NCBI RefSeq assembly: GCF_002195995.1
Contig: NZ_NHON01000001.1
Location: forward strand, 197,906-261,905
Direction: 5' to 3'
DNA length: 64,000 nucleotides
Origin: Inquilinus limosus
Lineage (GTDB): Bacteria; Pseudomonadota; Alphaproteobacteria; DSM-16000; Inquilinaceae
The notes under the pieces are model-generated. The model saw only the letters and a list, made by a program, of their open reading frames with translations, was not told where the DNA came from and did no database searches. Each line of letters begins with the position of its first letter. Position 1 is the first letter of the stretch. Below are positions 1 through 9,212 of the stretch, in pieces. Both the position numbers and the translations under genes were made by a program.

Positions 1-1137
1 CCAGGCCGCCTCGTCGATCGCGCTCTCCAGCGCGATCGAGCCCGTGGCCTCCCCGGGCGCCCGCATGAACAGCGGCGTGCCGGTGTCGACGCGGACCACG
101 TCGTGGGAGGTGGCGATGGCCGGGCTGGCGTAGAGCGTGTGCGAGGCGTCGGCCGCCGGCTCGAAGAAGTCGTCGAAGCTGCTCGACGTCGTCTTCGCGT
201 GATGGGCCAGCGCGGTCATCCGGCCCTCGCCATCGACGCCGATCCGCAGCGTCTGGCGGGTGGGTGCGCGATGGCCGACCGGCCCGTACATCTGTTCGCG
301 GCGCAGCACCAGCTTGACTGGCCGGCCGACCAGCCGGGCCGCCAGGATGCCGAGGACTTGTGGACCGGAGATCAGGCCCTTGGAGCCGAAGCCGCCGCCG
401 AGGAACGGGCTGCGAATATGGATCTTCTCGGGCGGGATGCCGAACAGCCCCGCGATGCGGCCCTGGGCCATAGCCATGCCCTGGCTCGGCGTGTCGATCG
501 ACAAGGCATCGCCGTCCCAGGCGGCCACGATGGCGTGAGGCTCCATCGCATTGTGGTACTGGCTGGGGGTCTCATAGGTCGCCTCGACACGGCTCGGCGA
601 GCCGGCAAGGGCGGCCCCGACCTCGCCCCGCTGCACCTGGGCCGGATTGCCGACGCCGACGGCCGGAGGCACGAAGCTCTCGCCGGCGTCGAGCCCGACC
701 CGTGCCGGCAGGGTCTCGTATGTCGGCGACAGCAGTGCCACGCCCTCCGTCGCCGCCTCCAGCGTCTCGGCAATCACCACCGCGATCGGCTGGTTGGCGT
801 AGCGCACCCTGTCGTTCTGCAGGACATCGATCCGGAACATGAACGGGTTCGACTTCTCGTCCGGGTCCATCGCCAGCGGCGGTCGGTTGCCAGGGGTCAT
901 GACCTCGATCACGCCGGGATGCGCCTTGGCCGCATCGACATCGAGAGCCGTCACCCGGCCACGGGCGATGCTGCTGACCGCGAGCACCGCGTGCAGCATT
1001 CCCGCCGGGTGGTTGTCGGCAGCGTAACGGGCAGCCCCGGTCACCTTCAGGACGCCGTCGCGGCGCGTCAGCGGCTGGCCGATGCTGGAGCCGTGGCGCG
1101 CATGGGCGGGAGCGGCTGTGGGGCGGATCTCAGTCAT
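1..1137 (-). CDS. Xanthine dehydrogenase family molybdopterin-binding subunit (partial)
   Basis: This is the large molybdenum-cofactor subunit of a three-subunit aldehyde/xanthine-type hydroxylase, resembling PaoC/YagR. About 379 N-terminal residues are visible and the frame is still open at the window edge, so roughly half the protein is missing. The product begins MTEIRPTAAP and shows the family's N-terminal segment (IGQPLTRRDGVLKVTGAARY), the conserved substrate/cofactor loop GGGFGSKG, and the following arginine-rich VKLVLRREQM. The ATG lies inside the end of the FAD-subunit gene (8-nt overlap), so translation is coupled. The enzyme would hydroxylate an aldehyde or N-heterocycle and pass electrons to the FeS/FAD subunits. 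The substrate cannot be told from sequence. Confidence 0.9.
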   Translation of the reverse strand, partial: MTEIRPTAAPAHARHGSSIGQPLTRRDGVLKVTGAARYAADNHPAGMLHAVLAVSSIARGRVTALDVDAAKAHPGVIEVMTPGNRPPLAMDPDEKSNPFMFRIDVLQNDRVRYANQPIAVVIAETLEAATEGVALLSPTYETLPARVGLDAGESFVPPAVGVGNPAQVQRGEVGAALAGSPSRVEATYETPSQYHNAMEPHAIVAAWDGDALSIDTPSQGMAMAQGRIAGLFGIPPEKIHIRSPFLGGGFGSKGLISGPQVLGILAARLVGRPVKLVLRREQMYGPVGHRAPTRQTLRIGVDGEGRMTALAHHAKTTSSSFDDFFEPAADASHTLYASPAIATSHDVVRVDTGTPLFMRAPGEATGSIALESAIDEAAW

Positions 1138-2188
1138 CGAGGAGCGCTCCGGGAGCGGATGAGAACGGAGAGGCCGGAAGGGCCGGAAGGCGCTCGGGCG
1201 TGCCGGCCGCGGCGAGCGTCAGGGCGCGGACGACAACCCGGCGCGTGAGCTCGATCTTGTACGCGTTGTCGCCCGAGGGCCTGGCGTCGGCCAGAGCCGC
1301 CTGCGCGGCCTGCCGGAAGGCCGCTGCGCCCGGTCTGGCATCGGCAAGAATTGTCTCCGCCGCCCGCGCGCGCCAGGGCTTGGCCGCCACCCCGCCGAGC
1401 GCCAGCCGCGCCTCCCGGATCATGCCGTCCTCGAGGCGGATCACCGCCGCGGCCGAAACCACCGCGAAGGCGTAGGAGGTGCGCTCGCGCACCTTGAGGT
1501 AGCGGGCATGACCGGAGAATGCGCCGGCCGCGGCCGGTAGGCGGATGGCGACGATCAGATCGCCCGGCTCGAGCGCGCTCTCGCGGTCGGGCGTCGCACC
1601 CGGCAGCCGGTGGAGATCCTCGATGGCGATCTCGCGGCGGCCATCCCTGCCTTCCACCTCCACCACGGCATCCAGCGCGACGAGCGGCACGCAGAAGTCG
1701 GAGGGATGGGTGGCGATGCAGCCGTCGCTCCAGCCGAGCACCGCATGCAGCCGGTTCTCGCCGTCGCGGGCGTCGCAGCCGGCGCCTGGCTCGCGCCTGT
1801 TGCAGGCGCTGGCGGTATCGTAGAAGTACGCGCAGCGTGTCCGCTGCAGCAGGTTGCCGCCGACCGTCGCGGCATTGCGGAGCTGCGCGGAGGCACCGGA
1901 CAGCAGCGCCTCCGCCACCGCCGGATAGCTTCGGGCGAAATCGGGATCGTGGGCGAGGTCGGCATTGCGAACCAGGGCGCCGATTCGAACACCCCCATCC
2001 GGCAGGGCTTCGACGCTGTCGAGCCCCGGCAGGCGGGTGATGTCGACCAGGCGGTCGGGGCGGGAGACGCCGCCCTTCATCAGGTCGAGCAGGTTCGTGC
2101 CCGCCGCAAAGTAGGCGGACCCGGGCGCGGCTGCAGCCGCGACGGCATCGGAGATCGTGGCCGGCCTGACGTAATCGAAGCTCTTCAC
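1130..2188 (-). CDS. FAD-binding subunit of molybdenum hydroxylase (PaoB/YagS-like)
   Basis: Medium subunit, 352 aa, of the same hydroxylase. It carries the FAD_binding_5 domain (glycine-rich AAGTNLLDLMKGG near residues 28-40 and ATVGGNLLQ near 107-115) followed by the CO-dehydrogenase flavoprotein C-terminal domain. A cysteine-rich insertion with Cys119, 129, 138, 157 and 166 matches the part of E. coli PaoB that binds an extra [4Fe-4S] cluster, so this is a PaoABC-type rather than plain xanthine dehydrogenase arrangement; cluster binding is inferred from family knowledge. I chose the GTG start at 2188, which overlaps the upstream stop as GTGA. A longer in-frame start at 2269 would run deep into the 2Fe-2S gene and is unlikely. 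Confidence 0.92.
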   Translation of the reverse strand: MKSFDYVRPATISDAVAAAAAPGSAYFAAGTNLLDLMKGGVSRPDRLVDITRLPGLDSVEALPDGGVRIGALVRNADLAHDPDFARSYPAVAEALLSGASAQLRNAATVGGNLLQRTRCAYFYDTASACNRREPGAGCDARDGENRLHAVLGWSDGCIATHPSDFCVPLVALDAVVEVEGRDGRREIAIEDLHRLPGATPDRESALEPGDLIVAIRLPAAAGAFSGHARYLKVRERTSYAFAVVSAAAVIRLEDGMIREARLALGGVAAKPWRARAAETILADARPGAAAFRQAAQAALADARPSGDNAYKIELTRRVVVRALTLAAAGTPERLPALPASPFSSAPGALLDD

Positions 2189-2682
2189 GCTGCGTCCCTC
2201 CGGTCCGCCTCGGCCAGCTTTCTCTGCGCCTCCAGCACCGCCTCCGTGATCCCGGCATAGGCCGCACATCGGCAGAGATTGCCGCTCATGCCCTCGCGGA
2301 TGCGCTCCGGGTCATCGCCGGCCTGGCCCTCCCGGATCAGGCCGATGGCGCTCATGATCTGGCCCGGCGTGCAGTACCCGCACTGGAAGCCGTCATGGGC
2401 GATGAAGGCGGCCTGGACCTGATGAAGCTCGTCGCCACGGGCGACGCCCTCGATCGTGAGGATGTCGGCACCGTCATGGCTGACGGCGAGCGCCAGGCAG
2501 GAATTGATGCGGCGACCGTCGACCAGCACCGTGCAGGCGCCGCACTGGCCGCGGTCGCACCCTTTCTTCGTGCCGGTCAGTTCGAGGCGTTCGCGCAGAA
2601 GATCGAGGAGGGTGACCCGCGGATCATCCAACTCGATGTCATGCCGTACACCGTTTACGGCGAGGCTGATCGAGAAACTCAT
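2185..2682 (-). CDS. 2Fe-2S subunit of molybdenum hydroxylase
   Basis: Small iron-sulfur subunit, 165 aa, the usual length. The N-terminal plant-type ferredoxin domain has Cys42, 47, 50 and 62 (GCDRGQCGAC motif). The C-terminal four-helix 2Fe-2S domain has CGYC (Cys101, 104) and CRC (Cys137, 139). It relays electrons from the Mo centre to FAD. The start at 2682 (MSFSISLAVNG) is the natural family start; the open frame extends upstream to 3801 only because it lacks stops. Unlike E. coli PaoA there is no twin-arginine signal, so the complex is probably cytoplasmic. It is the first gene of the leftward operon, transcribed away from the TetR gene. Confidence 0.95.
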   Translation of the reverse strand: MSFSISLAVNGVRHDIELDDPRVTLLDLLRERLELTGTKKGCDRGQCGACTVLVDGRRINSCLALAVSHDGADILTIEGVARGDELHQVQAAFIAHDGFQCGYCTPGQIMSAIGLIREGQAGDDPERIREGMSGNLCRCAAYAGITEAVLEAQRKLAEADRRDAA

Positions 2683-2833
2683 GCAGGACTCCGATCGGTG
2701 ATATCGTCGAAGGCATGGCAGCCGCAGGAGAGGCGCGGCGGGGGCCGGACGGCCCGATTTGCGTGCTATGAGGACACCAGGCGCCCGCGTTGATCGACAG
2801 GGCGTCTCGAAAGCGCGTCCGTTCGGACAATAT

Positions 2834-2850
2834 ACGGAGGCACCCTCCGT
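2834..2850. promoter_or_regulatory. Candidate TetR operator (7-3-7 inverted repeat)
   Basis: ACGGAGG-CAC-CCTCCGT is a perfect inverted repeat midway between the divergent 2Fe-2S gene (start 2682) and the TetR gene. Its size and position suit a TetR-family dimer controlling both directions. This is seen in sequence; the protein-DNA assignment is inference. Confidence 0.55.
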
Positions 2851-2883
2851 TTTACAAGCAGGATGGGCGCCCAAACGAGGAAT

Positions 2884-3477
2884 ATGGAAAAGAGCCCCGC
2901 AAAGACCACCCGCAAGCCACGCACCGATGCGATCCGCAATCGCGAGCGCGTCCTGGAGGCTGCGAAGGCCGTGTTCAGCGCCGGGGGACCGGACGCCAGC
3001 CTCGAAGCCGTGGCAAGGCGGGCCGGGGTCGGCATCGGCACCCTCTACCGGCACTTCCCGACCCGTGACGCTTTGTTCGAGGCGGTCTATCGGCGCGAAG
3101 TGGAGCAGCTTGGGGCATTGGCCGAGCAGTTGAAGGGCGAGGCCGCGCCGGTCGATGCCTTGCGCTCCTGGCTCAGGTCCAACGTCGAGCTGGTCGCCAC
3201 GAAGAAGGGCATGCTGGCGGCGTTGGCGCTTGCTGCGCACGGCCGGCAAGATCTCTATGCCTACACGTTCGACCGCTTGACGAAAGCTGCCGGCACGCTG
3301 CTGGACCAAGCCGTTTCGGCGGGCGAGATCCGCCCTGACATCGGCGCCGAGGATCTCCTCCGGGCGCTCGTGGGCATGTGCTACATGCACGACCAACCCG
3401 GCTGGCAGAACACGGTGCTGAAACTGCTGGACGTCTTTGTCGACGGTCTTCGTTCGCAAACCAAGGCGACGCGATGA
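2884..3477 (+). CDS. TetR/AcrR family transcriptional regulator
   Basis: About 197 aa. The N-terminal three-helix DNA-binding domain is typical: an RERVLEAAKAVF helix, then ASLEAVARRAGVGIGTLYRHF as helix-turn-helix, then the TRDALFEAVY helix. The C-terminal ligand domain is all-helical and variable. The start at 2884 follows GAGG at 2877-2880; an in-frame ATG at 2863 would add MGAQTRN but its AGG abuts the start codon. The gene is divergent from the molybdenum hydroxylase operon and lies beside an inverted repeat, so it most likely represses that operon in response to a substrate or related small molecule. That link is inferred from position. Confidence 0.93.
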   Translation: MEKSPAKTTRKPRTDAIRNRERVLEAAKAVFSAGGPDASLEAVARRAGVGIGTLYRHFPTRDALFEAVYRREVEQLGALAEQLKGEAAPVDALRSWLRSNVELVATKKGMLAALALAAHGRQDLYAYTFDRLTKAAGTLLDQAVSAGEIRPDIGAEDLLRALVGMCYMHDQPGWQNTVLKLLDVFVDGLRSQTKATR

Positions 3478-3538
3478 TCGCCCCGCAGCAGTTGCGGTGC
3501 AGATCGGCGCCGAGCCCCGTATCGGCTTAGGCGAATGC

Positions 3539-4525
3539 TCATGGTGCGAGGTAGAGCTTGCCCTGCGTTCGACGGTTCTCAATGTCGCGATGGGCGTCGG
3601 ATACACAATCGAGCGGGTACGCTGTCGCGCTATCCAGTCGTAGCCAGCCCGCCTGAACGGCGGCCATGACCTGCGACGCGCGTTGCTGCAGCTCTGCCGG
3701 ATCTGCGACATAGGTGAACACCGAACCGCCCGCCAGACGCAGCGCTTTCTGGGTGAGCTGAGTCGGCTGGATCGCCGGAACGGGTCCCGAAGCGGCGCCA
3801 ATCGAGACCACGGTGCCGCCGCGGGTGAGCGCCGCGATGGTGTTCACCAAGGTCTTCTCGCCCAAGCCATCGAAGGCGAGATCGACACCCTTGCCATCGG
3901 TGAGCGCCATGATCTCGTCGACGAATTCATAATCGGCTCCGTACACGATGATGGCATCGACGCCGAGGCTGCGAACGGCCGACGCCTTCTGCTCGCTGGA
4001 CACGGTGCCGACGACCCAGGCGCCCAGATACTTGAACCATTGGACGAGAAGTTGTCCGACTCCGCCGGCCGCCGCATGAACCAGCACGCGGTCGCCCGGC
4101 CTGACCTTCCGGTATTCGTGGACGAGATATTGCGCGGTGAGAGGCTGGAAAAGCAGACCCTGGCTCACCGAGAAGGTTTCCGGAAGGACGACGGCGCGGT
4201 TGACAGGAAGGACCACTTCGCTTGCATACGAGCCTCGGATATCCATCCAGGCGACGCGCGAGCCAACCTTCAGGCCCCCGGAAGTCTCCCGGAGGCCTTC
4301 TCCCAAGGCCTTTACGCGCCCTACGCCTTCAAGGCCAAGCACAAGTGGGAGCTGGACAGTGTGCACCTTGGATGCCCCGCCCCGCTGGGTAATATCGAGA
4401 AAATTGATCCCGGCGGCGTCGACATCGACCAGCACCTCTCCATGACCGGGGATCAGGCCGTCTGCCGTCTCGACGATGAGCTGCTCAGGGCCGCCGAATT
4501 CTCTGAGTACGACACGTTGCATCAC
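3539..4525 (-). CDS. Quinone oxidoreductase-like MDR family protein
   Basis: 328 aa, the usual length for zinc-free quinone oxidoreductases (QOR/CrtB-like medium-chain dehydrogenases). The N-terminal GroES-like domain contains AAGINFLDITQRGG, the family's substrate-side motif without catalytic-zinc cysteines. The Rossmann NADPH domain has VHAAAGGVGQLLVQW (AxxGGVG) followed by GTVSSEQKASAVRSLGVD. It reduces quinones or enones with NADPH in the cytoplasm. The gene is convergent with the TetR gene, with 61 nt between stop codons. The first two codons are both ATG, so the true start may be 4522. No operon partner is obvious. Confidence 0.9.
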   Translation of the reverse strand: MMQRVVLREFGGPEQLIVETADGLIPGHGEVLVDVDAAGINFLDITQRGGASKVHTVQLPLVLGLEGVGRVKALGEGLRETSGGLKVGSRVAWMDIRGSYASEVVLPVNRAVVLPETFSVSQGLLFQPLTAQYLVHEYRKVRPGDRVLVHAAAGGVGQLLVQWFKYLGAWVVGTVSSEQKASAVRSLGVDAIIVYGADYEFVDEIMALTDGKGVDLAFDGLGEKTLVNTIAALTRGGTVVSIGAASGPVPAIQPTQLTQKALRLAGGSVFTYVADPAELQQRASQVMAAVQAGWLRLDSATAYPLDCVSDAHRDIENRRTQGKLYLAP

Positions 4526-4640
4526 CTCTTCCCCATGTCTGACAGCGCTGCCGGCGGTTCGAGCGGAGCCGCAGCCGTACAGGCCGCGCGAATCCCTTTC
4601 GAATCTGACCGTTCCCTGGCCGTGCCTTCGATGCCGCTGG

Positions 4641-5038
4641 TCATGCCGATGGTTCCTTGGCCTCGCGCCGCGCGATCCTGACAGTGGCGGCTTGGGCGCG
4701 GGCGCCGGTCATCGCGGCGAGATAGGGGCTTCCGCCGTACTTCGCTCGGTACGCCTCGTCGATCCGGTCCTGGATCGGCTCCTCGACAGGCTCGAAAGCA
4801 ACGTCCCGGGTCAGGCCGGCGGCAATGATCCGTCCAGCCTTCTGCCGCATTGCCGCTTTGTGCCAGCGGGAGCCTTGGCCGTTGTAGGCGCGGACATAGA
4901 GGTCGCCCTCCACCGCGACGGACCATATCCAGGTCGGGGTGCCATAGGTTCGGCCATCCTCGCGGAACGGCGCGATGTGCAGATCGTCGGCCGCTGCGAT
5001 CCGGCGCAGCTCGTCCGCCGGCCATGCCATGGCGGCGC

Positions 5039-5042
<4 letters not shown>
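4641..5042 (-). CDS. DUF2255 family protein
   Basis: 133 aa. It shows the DUF2255 pattern of a short flavin-pocket-like fold: [47 protein letters not shown]. The W-V-DLYVRAY-G--S-W core is the recognisable part and resembles the FMN-binding split-barrel nitroreductase/Ddn type. Function is unknown. The start at 5042 overlaps the cupin stop as ATGA, which argues against the longer frame beginning at 5153. The pairing with an exported cupin and a divergent LysR gene suggests a small-molecule oxidation or detoxification role, but that is only inference. Confidence 0.8.
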
Positions 5043-5539
<497 letters not shown>

Positions 5540-5640
5540 CGCGTCGTCCCGGCGGCTGGTGTCGAGATCCGGAATGTAAGGCGTCGTTTCTCCAGCGTTA
5601 GTCGCTGTAATCTGCATGCACCTATAAGGAGCGGCGATAA

Positions 5641-6534
5641 ATGCAGCGCACCAGCCTGGACGATCTCGTGGCCCTCGTCGCCGTCGCACGGGAGCGCAGC
5701 TTCACCAAGGCGGCGGCAAAGCTGGCCGTCTCGCAGTCGGCGCTCAGCCAGACCATCCGCCAGCTCGAGACCCGGCTCGGCATCCGACTCCTGACCCGCA
5801 CGACGCGCAGCGTTGGGCTGACTGAGGCCGGCGAGCGCCTGCTCGGTACCGTCGCCCCGCGGCTGGAGGAGATCGAGGCCGAGCTGGCCGCGGTCAGCGA
5901 GCTGCGTAGGACGCCAGCCGGCACCATCCGGATCACCGCCGGTGACCATGCGATCCGGTCGATCCTCTGGCCAAAGCTGGAGAAGCTGCTCCCCCGCTAT
6001 CCCGACATCAGGGTCGAGCTCGCCATCGACTACGGGCTGACCGACATCGTGGCGGAACGCTACGACGCCGGCGTCCGCCTGGGCGAGCAGGTGGCCCGCG
6101 ACATGATCGCGGTGCGCATCGGGCCGGACATCCGCTTCGCTGTGATCGGGTCGAAATCCTACCTGTCGGAGCGGCCGTCGCCGCGGACGCCGCAGGACTT
6201 GGTCGCGCATCGCTGCATCAACCTGCGGCTGCCGACCTATGGCGGGCTCTATGCCTGGGAGTTCGAGAAGGACGGGCGGGAGATGAAGGTGCGGGTGGAG
6301 GGCCAGCTGGTCTTCAACGGCATCTTTGAGGTGCTCGACGCTGCCCTGGCCGGTTTCGGCCTGGCCTATGTGCCGGAGGACCTGGCGCGGCCCCATCTCG
6401 CGAAGGGCCGCCTGCAGCAGGTGCTGGAGGACTGGTGTGTGCCCTGGTCGGGCTATCACCTGTACTATCCGAGCCGGCGCCAATCCTCCGCCGCCTTCGC
6501 CCTGATGGTCGACGCGCTGCGCCACCGGGGCTGA
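5641..6534 (+). CDS. LysR family transcriptional regulator
   Basis: 297 aa. The winged helix-turn-helix is at the N-terminus ([29 protein letters not shown]) with the typical [15 protein letters not shown] linker, followed by a substrate-binding domain of the CrgA-like type ([14 protein letters not shown]-like segment, here [17 protein letters not shown]). It is divergent from the cupin/DUF2255 pair with about 100 nt between starts, the classic LysR arrangement, so it probably activates or represses that pair. The inducer is unknown. The gene is convergent with the ABM monooxygenase gene, 15 nt away. Confidence 0.95.
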   Translation: MQRTSLDDLVALVAVARERSFTKAAAKLAVSQSALSQTIRQLETRLGIRLLTRTTRSVGLTEAGERLLGTVAPRLEEIEAELAAVSELRRTPAGTIRITAGDHAIRSILWPKLEKLLPRYPDIRVELAIDYGLTDIVAERYDAGVRLGEQVARDMIAVRIGPDIRFAVIGSKSYLSERPSPRTPQDLVAHRCINLRLPTYGGLYAWEFEKDGREMKVRVEGQLVFNGIFEVLDAALAGFGLAYVPEDLARPHLAKGRLQQVLEDWCVPWSGYHLYYPSRRQSSAAFALMVDALRHRG

Positions 6535-6549
6535 GGCCGCGGACGGCTG

Positions 6550-6864
6550 TCAGCCTGCCTTCGCGCCGAGCACGATGGGCACGGCGTCGAGCAGCCGGCG
6601 GGACCGGACCATGGCCTCGGTGGCGGCCCGGAATTTCCGGAAATGCGGGGTGTCCAGATGGGTTCGATAGGCACTCTCGTCGGCATAGATCTCGAACACC
6701 CGGACGCGGGCCGGGTTGTCCTTCTCGAACACGGCATGGAGCGCCAGCACGCCCGGCTCGACGCGGATGGCGATCTCGATCTCGTCCCGGATCGCGGCGC
6801 TGAACTCCTCACGCCGGGCGGGGTCAATCTCAAGCTCCGCCAGGCGGATATACGGATCCGGCAT
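6550..6864 (-). CDS. Antibiotic biosynthesis monooxygenase (ABM) family, putative quinol monooxygenase
   Basis: 104 aa, a single dimeric ferredoxin-like ABM domain of normal size (YgiN-like). Recognisable features are the opening strand IRLAELEIDPARREEFSAAI, the centre EPGVLALHAVFEKDNPARVRVFEIY and the helix YRTHLDTPHFRKF. Members oxidise quinols or polyphenols without cofactors. The gene starts 3 nt after the carboxymuconolactone decarboxylase stop and is the last gene of a three-gene leftward operon (MFS, decarboxylase, ABM). The set looks like handling and efflux of an aromatic or quinone-like compound, which is inference from neighbours. Confidence 0.85.
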   Translation of the reverse strand: MPDPYIRLAELEIDPARREEFSAAIRDEIEIAIRVEPGVLALHAVFEKDNPARVRVFEIYADESAYRTHLDTPHFRKFRAATEAMVRSRRLLDAVPIVLGAKAG

Positions 6865-6867
6865 CCG

Positions 6868-7623
6868 CTATCTCGGCCGTTTCTCAAACACGTCCTTCGC
6901 CACTGGCAGCGCCGAGAAGACGTTCGGCCAGCCGGCATAGAAGGCCAGCTGCGTCAGCACCTCCGCAGCCTGCGGCTGGGTCAGGCCGTTATCCATGGCG
7001 CGGTTCAGGTGATAGGGCATTTGCGCGACTTGGCCGGCGGCGACCAGGGCGCTGACCGTGACCAGGCTGCGGTCGCGCGGCGCCAGATCGGGGCGCAGCC
7101 ACAGGTCCCGGAACAGCACATCGGTCGTGTACTGCACGACCCCCGGCGCGACCGTTCCGAACTGCTCCTCGACCCGCGTCGCGCGCTGCGCCTCCGCCGC
7201 CTCGTCCAGCGGCAGCAACGGCGGCGAGGCCGCGGGCAGCTGGTCGCCGCCGATGCTGCGCGCGGCGAAGACGTCCCTGGCGACGGCGGTCGCCGCCGCG
7301 GCGTTGCCCCAGCCGGAATAGAAGGCGAGATGGGTGATGATCTCGGAGATCTCGCGGGGCGTCACGCCGCTGTCGAGCGCGAGGCCGAGATAGAACGGCA
7401 GCTCGACGGTCTGGCTGCGCGCGATCAGGGCGGCGACGGTGACGATGCTGCGATCCCGCGCCGACAGGTCCGGGCGCTTCCAGACATCGCCCAGCAGAAC
7501 GTCTTGCCGGTACCTTTCCAGGGCTGAGGCGGCCATGTGCAGATCCTCCTGTGGCGGCCCCGCCTGCGCCGCCGGGGCGGCCGTCAGGCACAAGGCCGCA
7601 ATGGCGACGGCGAGAAACTTCAT
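6868..7623 (-). CDS. Secreted tandem carboxymuconolactone decarboxylase-family protein
   Basis: 251 aa. A Sec signal (MKFLAVAIAALCLTAAPAAQ, cleaved after AQA) precedes two copies of the CMD/AhpD-like helical domain. Copy 1 has RPDLSARDRSIVTVAALIARSQ; copy 2 has RPDLAPRDRSLVTVSALVAAGQ. Each copy also carries an ISEIITHLAFYSGWGNA/AAEVLTQLAFYAGWPNV helix pair. The conserved CxxC of the AhpD peroxidases is absent, so a redox role is unlikely. Secreted tandem versions are often found with cupins and are of unknown function. The ATG overlaps the MFS stop by 4 nt. Confidence 0.88.
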   Translation of the reverse strand: MKFLAVAIAALCLTAAPAAQAGPPQEDLHMAASALERYRQDVLLGDVWKRPDLSARDRSIVTVAALIARSQTVELPFYLGLALDSGVTPREISEIITHLAFYSGWGNAAAATAVARDVFAARSIGGDQLPAASPPLLPLDEAAEAQRATRVEEQFGTVAPGVVQYTTDVLFRDLWLRPDLAPRDRSLVTVSALVAAGQVAQMPYHLNRAMDNGLTQPQAAEVLTQLAFYAGWPNVFSALPVAKDVFEKRPR

Positions 7624-8864
7624 TCGGGGCCCCCGTCAGTGGTCGCATGCGGCGTCCTGCGGGCCAGCCGCAGGGCGATGGCCGCGGCGCCGAGCGCGAC
7701 CAGCGCGCTCACGAGGAATGCCGATCCCAACCCGGTCCAGCCTGCGGCGAGCCCCAGCGCCGGGCTGCCGAAGCCGAGCGCCACGTCGAGGCAGACAGTG
7801 TAAGTGCCCATCGCCACGCCGCGGCTCTGCGGCGGGGCGCGGCGGACCGCCTCGACGCCCAGCCCGGGATAGACCAGCGAATACCCGAAGCCGGCGAGCG
7901 CGGCCCCGGCCGCCGCCCAGACGTGGTCGGCCGCCAGCCCGATCAGCGCCAGGCCGGCCGCCTCGATCAGCACGCATACCAGGGCCACCCGTGCGCCGCC
8001 CAGCCGGTCGGGCAGATGGCCGAAGACCAGGCGGGCGGCGACCAAAGCGGTGGCAAAGGAGCTGAACACCAGCCAGATCGGGCTCCAGCCGCGATCCGCC
8101 GACAGCAGCGAACCGAAGGCGATGATCGCACCGAAGCCGACGCTGCTGAGCGCCGAGCCGAGCCCAGGCATCCAGACGGCGCGGGCAACCGTGAGAAGCG
8201 AGGGACGCGAGCCGCCCGGCGGCGGCACGGACGGCAGCAGGCCAGCCAGCAGGATCGCCGCCGCCGGCACCAGCACCGTCACAGCGGCAACCGCCGTAAA
8301 ACCGCCGGCAGCGTAGAGGGCGGTGCCGAGCGGCGCCCCGAACGCGAGGGCGGCGAACATCGCCATCCCGATCCAGGCGATGACCCGTCCTGCGCGCTCC
8401 GGCCCGGCAAGCACCAGGCCCCAACTGACGGCCCCGGTGATGATGAAGCTCTCAGCACCACCCAGCAGCCCGCGGCCGAGCAGGAGGATGGCGGCCGAGA
8501 TCGACGGGGTGTCGAGAAAGCGTAGCGACAAGAGGTACAGCCCTCCCGCCGCGGCCGCAGCCACCAGGCCGGTGAGAACCGCGCGTTTGGCGCCCCGCTG
8601 ATCGGCATACCTTCCCGACCATACGCGGGAGAGCACAGCAGCCGCGAATTGGCTGCCCGTCACGAGCCCGACCACGAAAGTTCCGAGTCCGAGCTCTTGA
8701 TGGATGTGTAGGGGCAGCACGGGCAACGCCAGCCCGATGATCAGAAAGACGATCAGGACGAGCATCATGATCGGCAGCAAGGCCGCGATCGTGCGGCCAT
8801 CGCCTGCATCGGCGGTCGACGGAAGCAGCGAGTCCGTCGCGCCTGTGGCTGAATTAGAGGGCAT
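7620..8864 (-). CDS. MFS transporter
   Basis: 414 aa with about twelve hydrophobic segments. It shows the MFS loop 2-3 signature (GRYADQRGAKRAVLTG) between helices 2 and 3 and its half-repeat (GHLPDRLGGARVALV) between helices 8 and 9. It fits the drug/metabolite exporter group (YhhS/AraJ-like). It acts in the inner membrane, driven by the proton gradient. It is the first gene of the leftward operon with the decarboxylase and ABM genes. The 76 nt upstream to the DUF736 remnant presumably hold its promoter. The substrate is unknown; an aromatic or quinone-type compound is a guess from neighbours. Confidence 0.9.
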   Translation of the reverse strand: MPSNSATGATDSLLPSTADAGDGRTIAALLPIMMLVLIVFLIIGLALPVLPLHIHQELGLGTFVVGLVTGSQFAAAVLSRVWSGRYADQRGAKRAVLTGLVAAAAAGGLYLLSLRFLDTPSISAAILLLGRGLLGGAESFIITGAVSWGLVLAGPERAGRVIAWIGMAMFAALAFGAPLGTALYAAGGFTAVAAVTVLVPAAAILLAGLLPSVPPPGGSRPSLLTVARAVWMPGLGSALSSVGFGAIIAFGSLLSADRGWSPIWLVFSSFATALVAARLVFGHLPDRLGGARVALVCVLIEAAGLALIGLAADHVWAAAGAALAGFGYSLVYPGLGVEAVRRAPPQSRGVAMGTYTVCLDVALGFGSPALGLAAGWTGLGSAFLVSALVALGAAAIALRLARRTPHATTDGGPE

Positions 8865-8940
8865 GCCGCGACTATAGAAGCCGGCGGGGCATACGATTAG
8901 GCAGTGGAACCAGCATGATCTTATGAGCTGGGTTTATGAA

Positions 8941-9105
8941 TTAGCAGGCCGTCGAATCGTTCACAGCCGCGGCACGCCATGCGTCGTCCGGGGCCTTGTC
9001 GTTCTCGCGCTCGGCCGGGCGGATGGTCGCCTTGACGTTGAGGGTCAGGGTGCGGACCGCGCCGGACAAGCCGTCCGCGGACTTGAAGGTGCCGATGGTC
9101 GCCAT
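8941..9105 (-). pseudogene. Truncated DUF736 gene
   Basis: The frame opens with a good ribosome-binding site (AGGAG upstream of ATG 9105) and reads MATIGTFKSADG... RTLTLNVKA ... ENDKAPD, the unmistakable N-terminal third of DUF736 proteins found on alphaproteobacterial ICEs and plasmids. After KAPD, near 8985, the match stops; the expected YRVFAG...WKK...LSVKLDDPSFPAPIYA segment is absent and a stop follows 15 codons later. I read it as a gene cut by deletion or recombination. The breakpoint marks the edge of a decayed mobile element. Confidence 0.8.
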
Positions 9106-9212
9106 AGTAGGTCTCCTCTTCCGTTCTCGGGCCGCGCCCATGCGGCCTCGATGGCGATCACAAGGCCGAGGGGCGATCGCGCCGCAGCCGCAGGCCCGCA
9201 GCGCAGCGCAGG

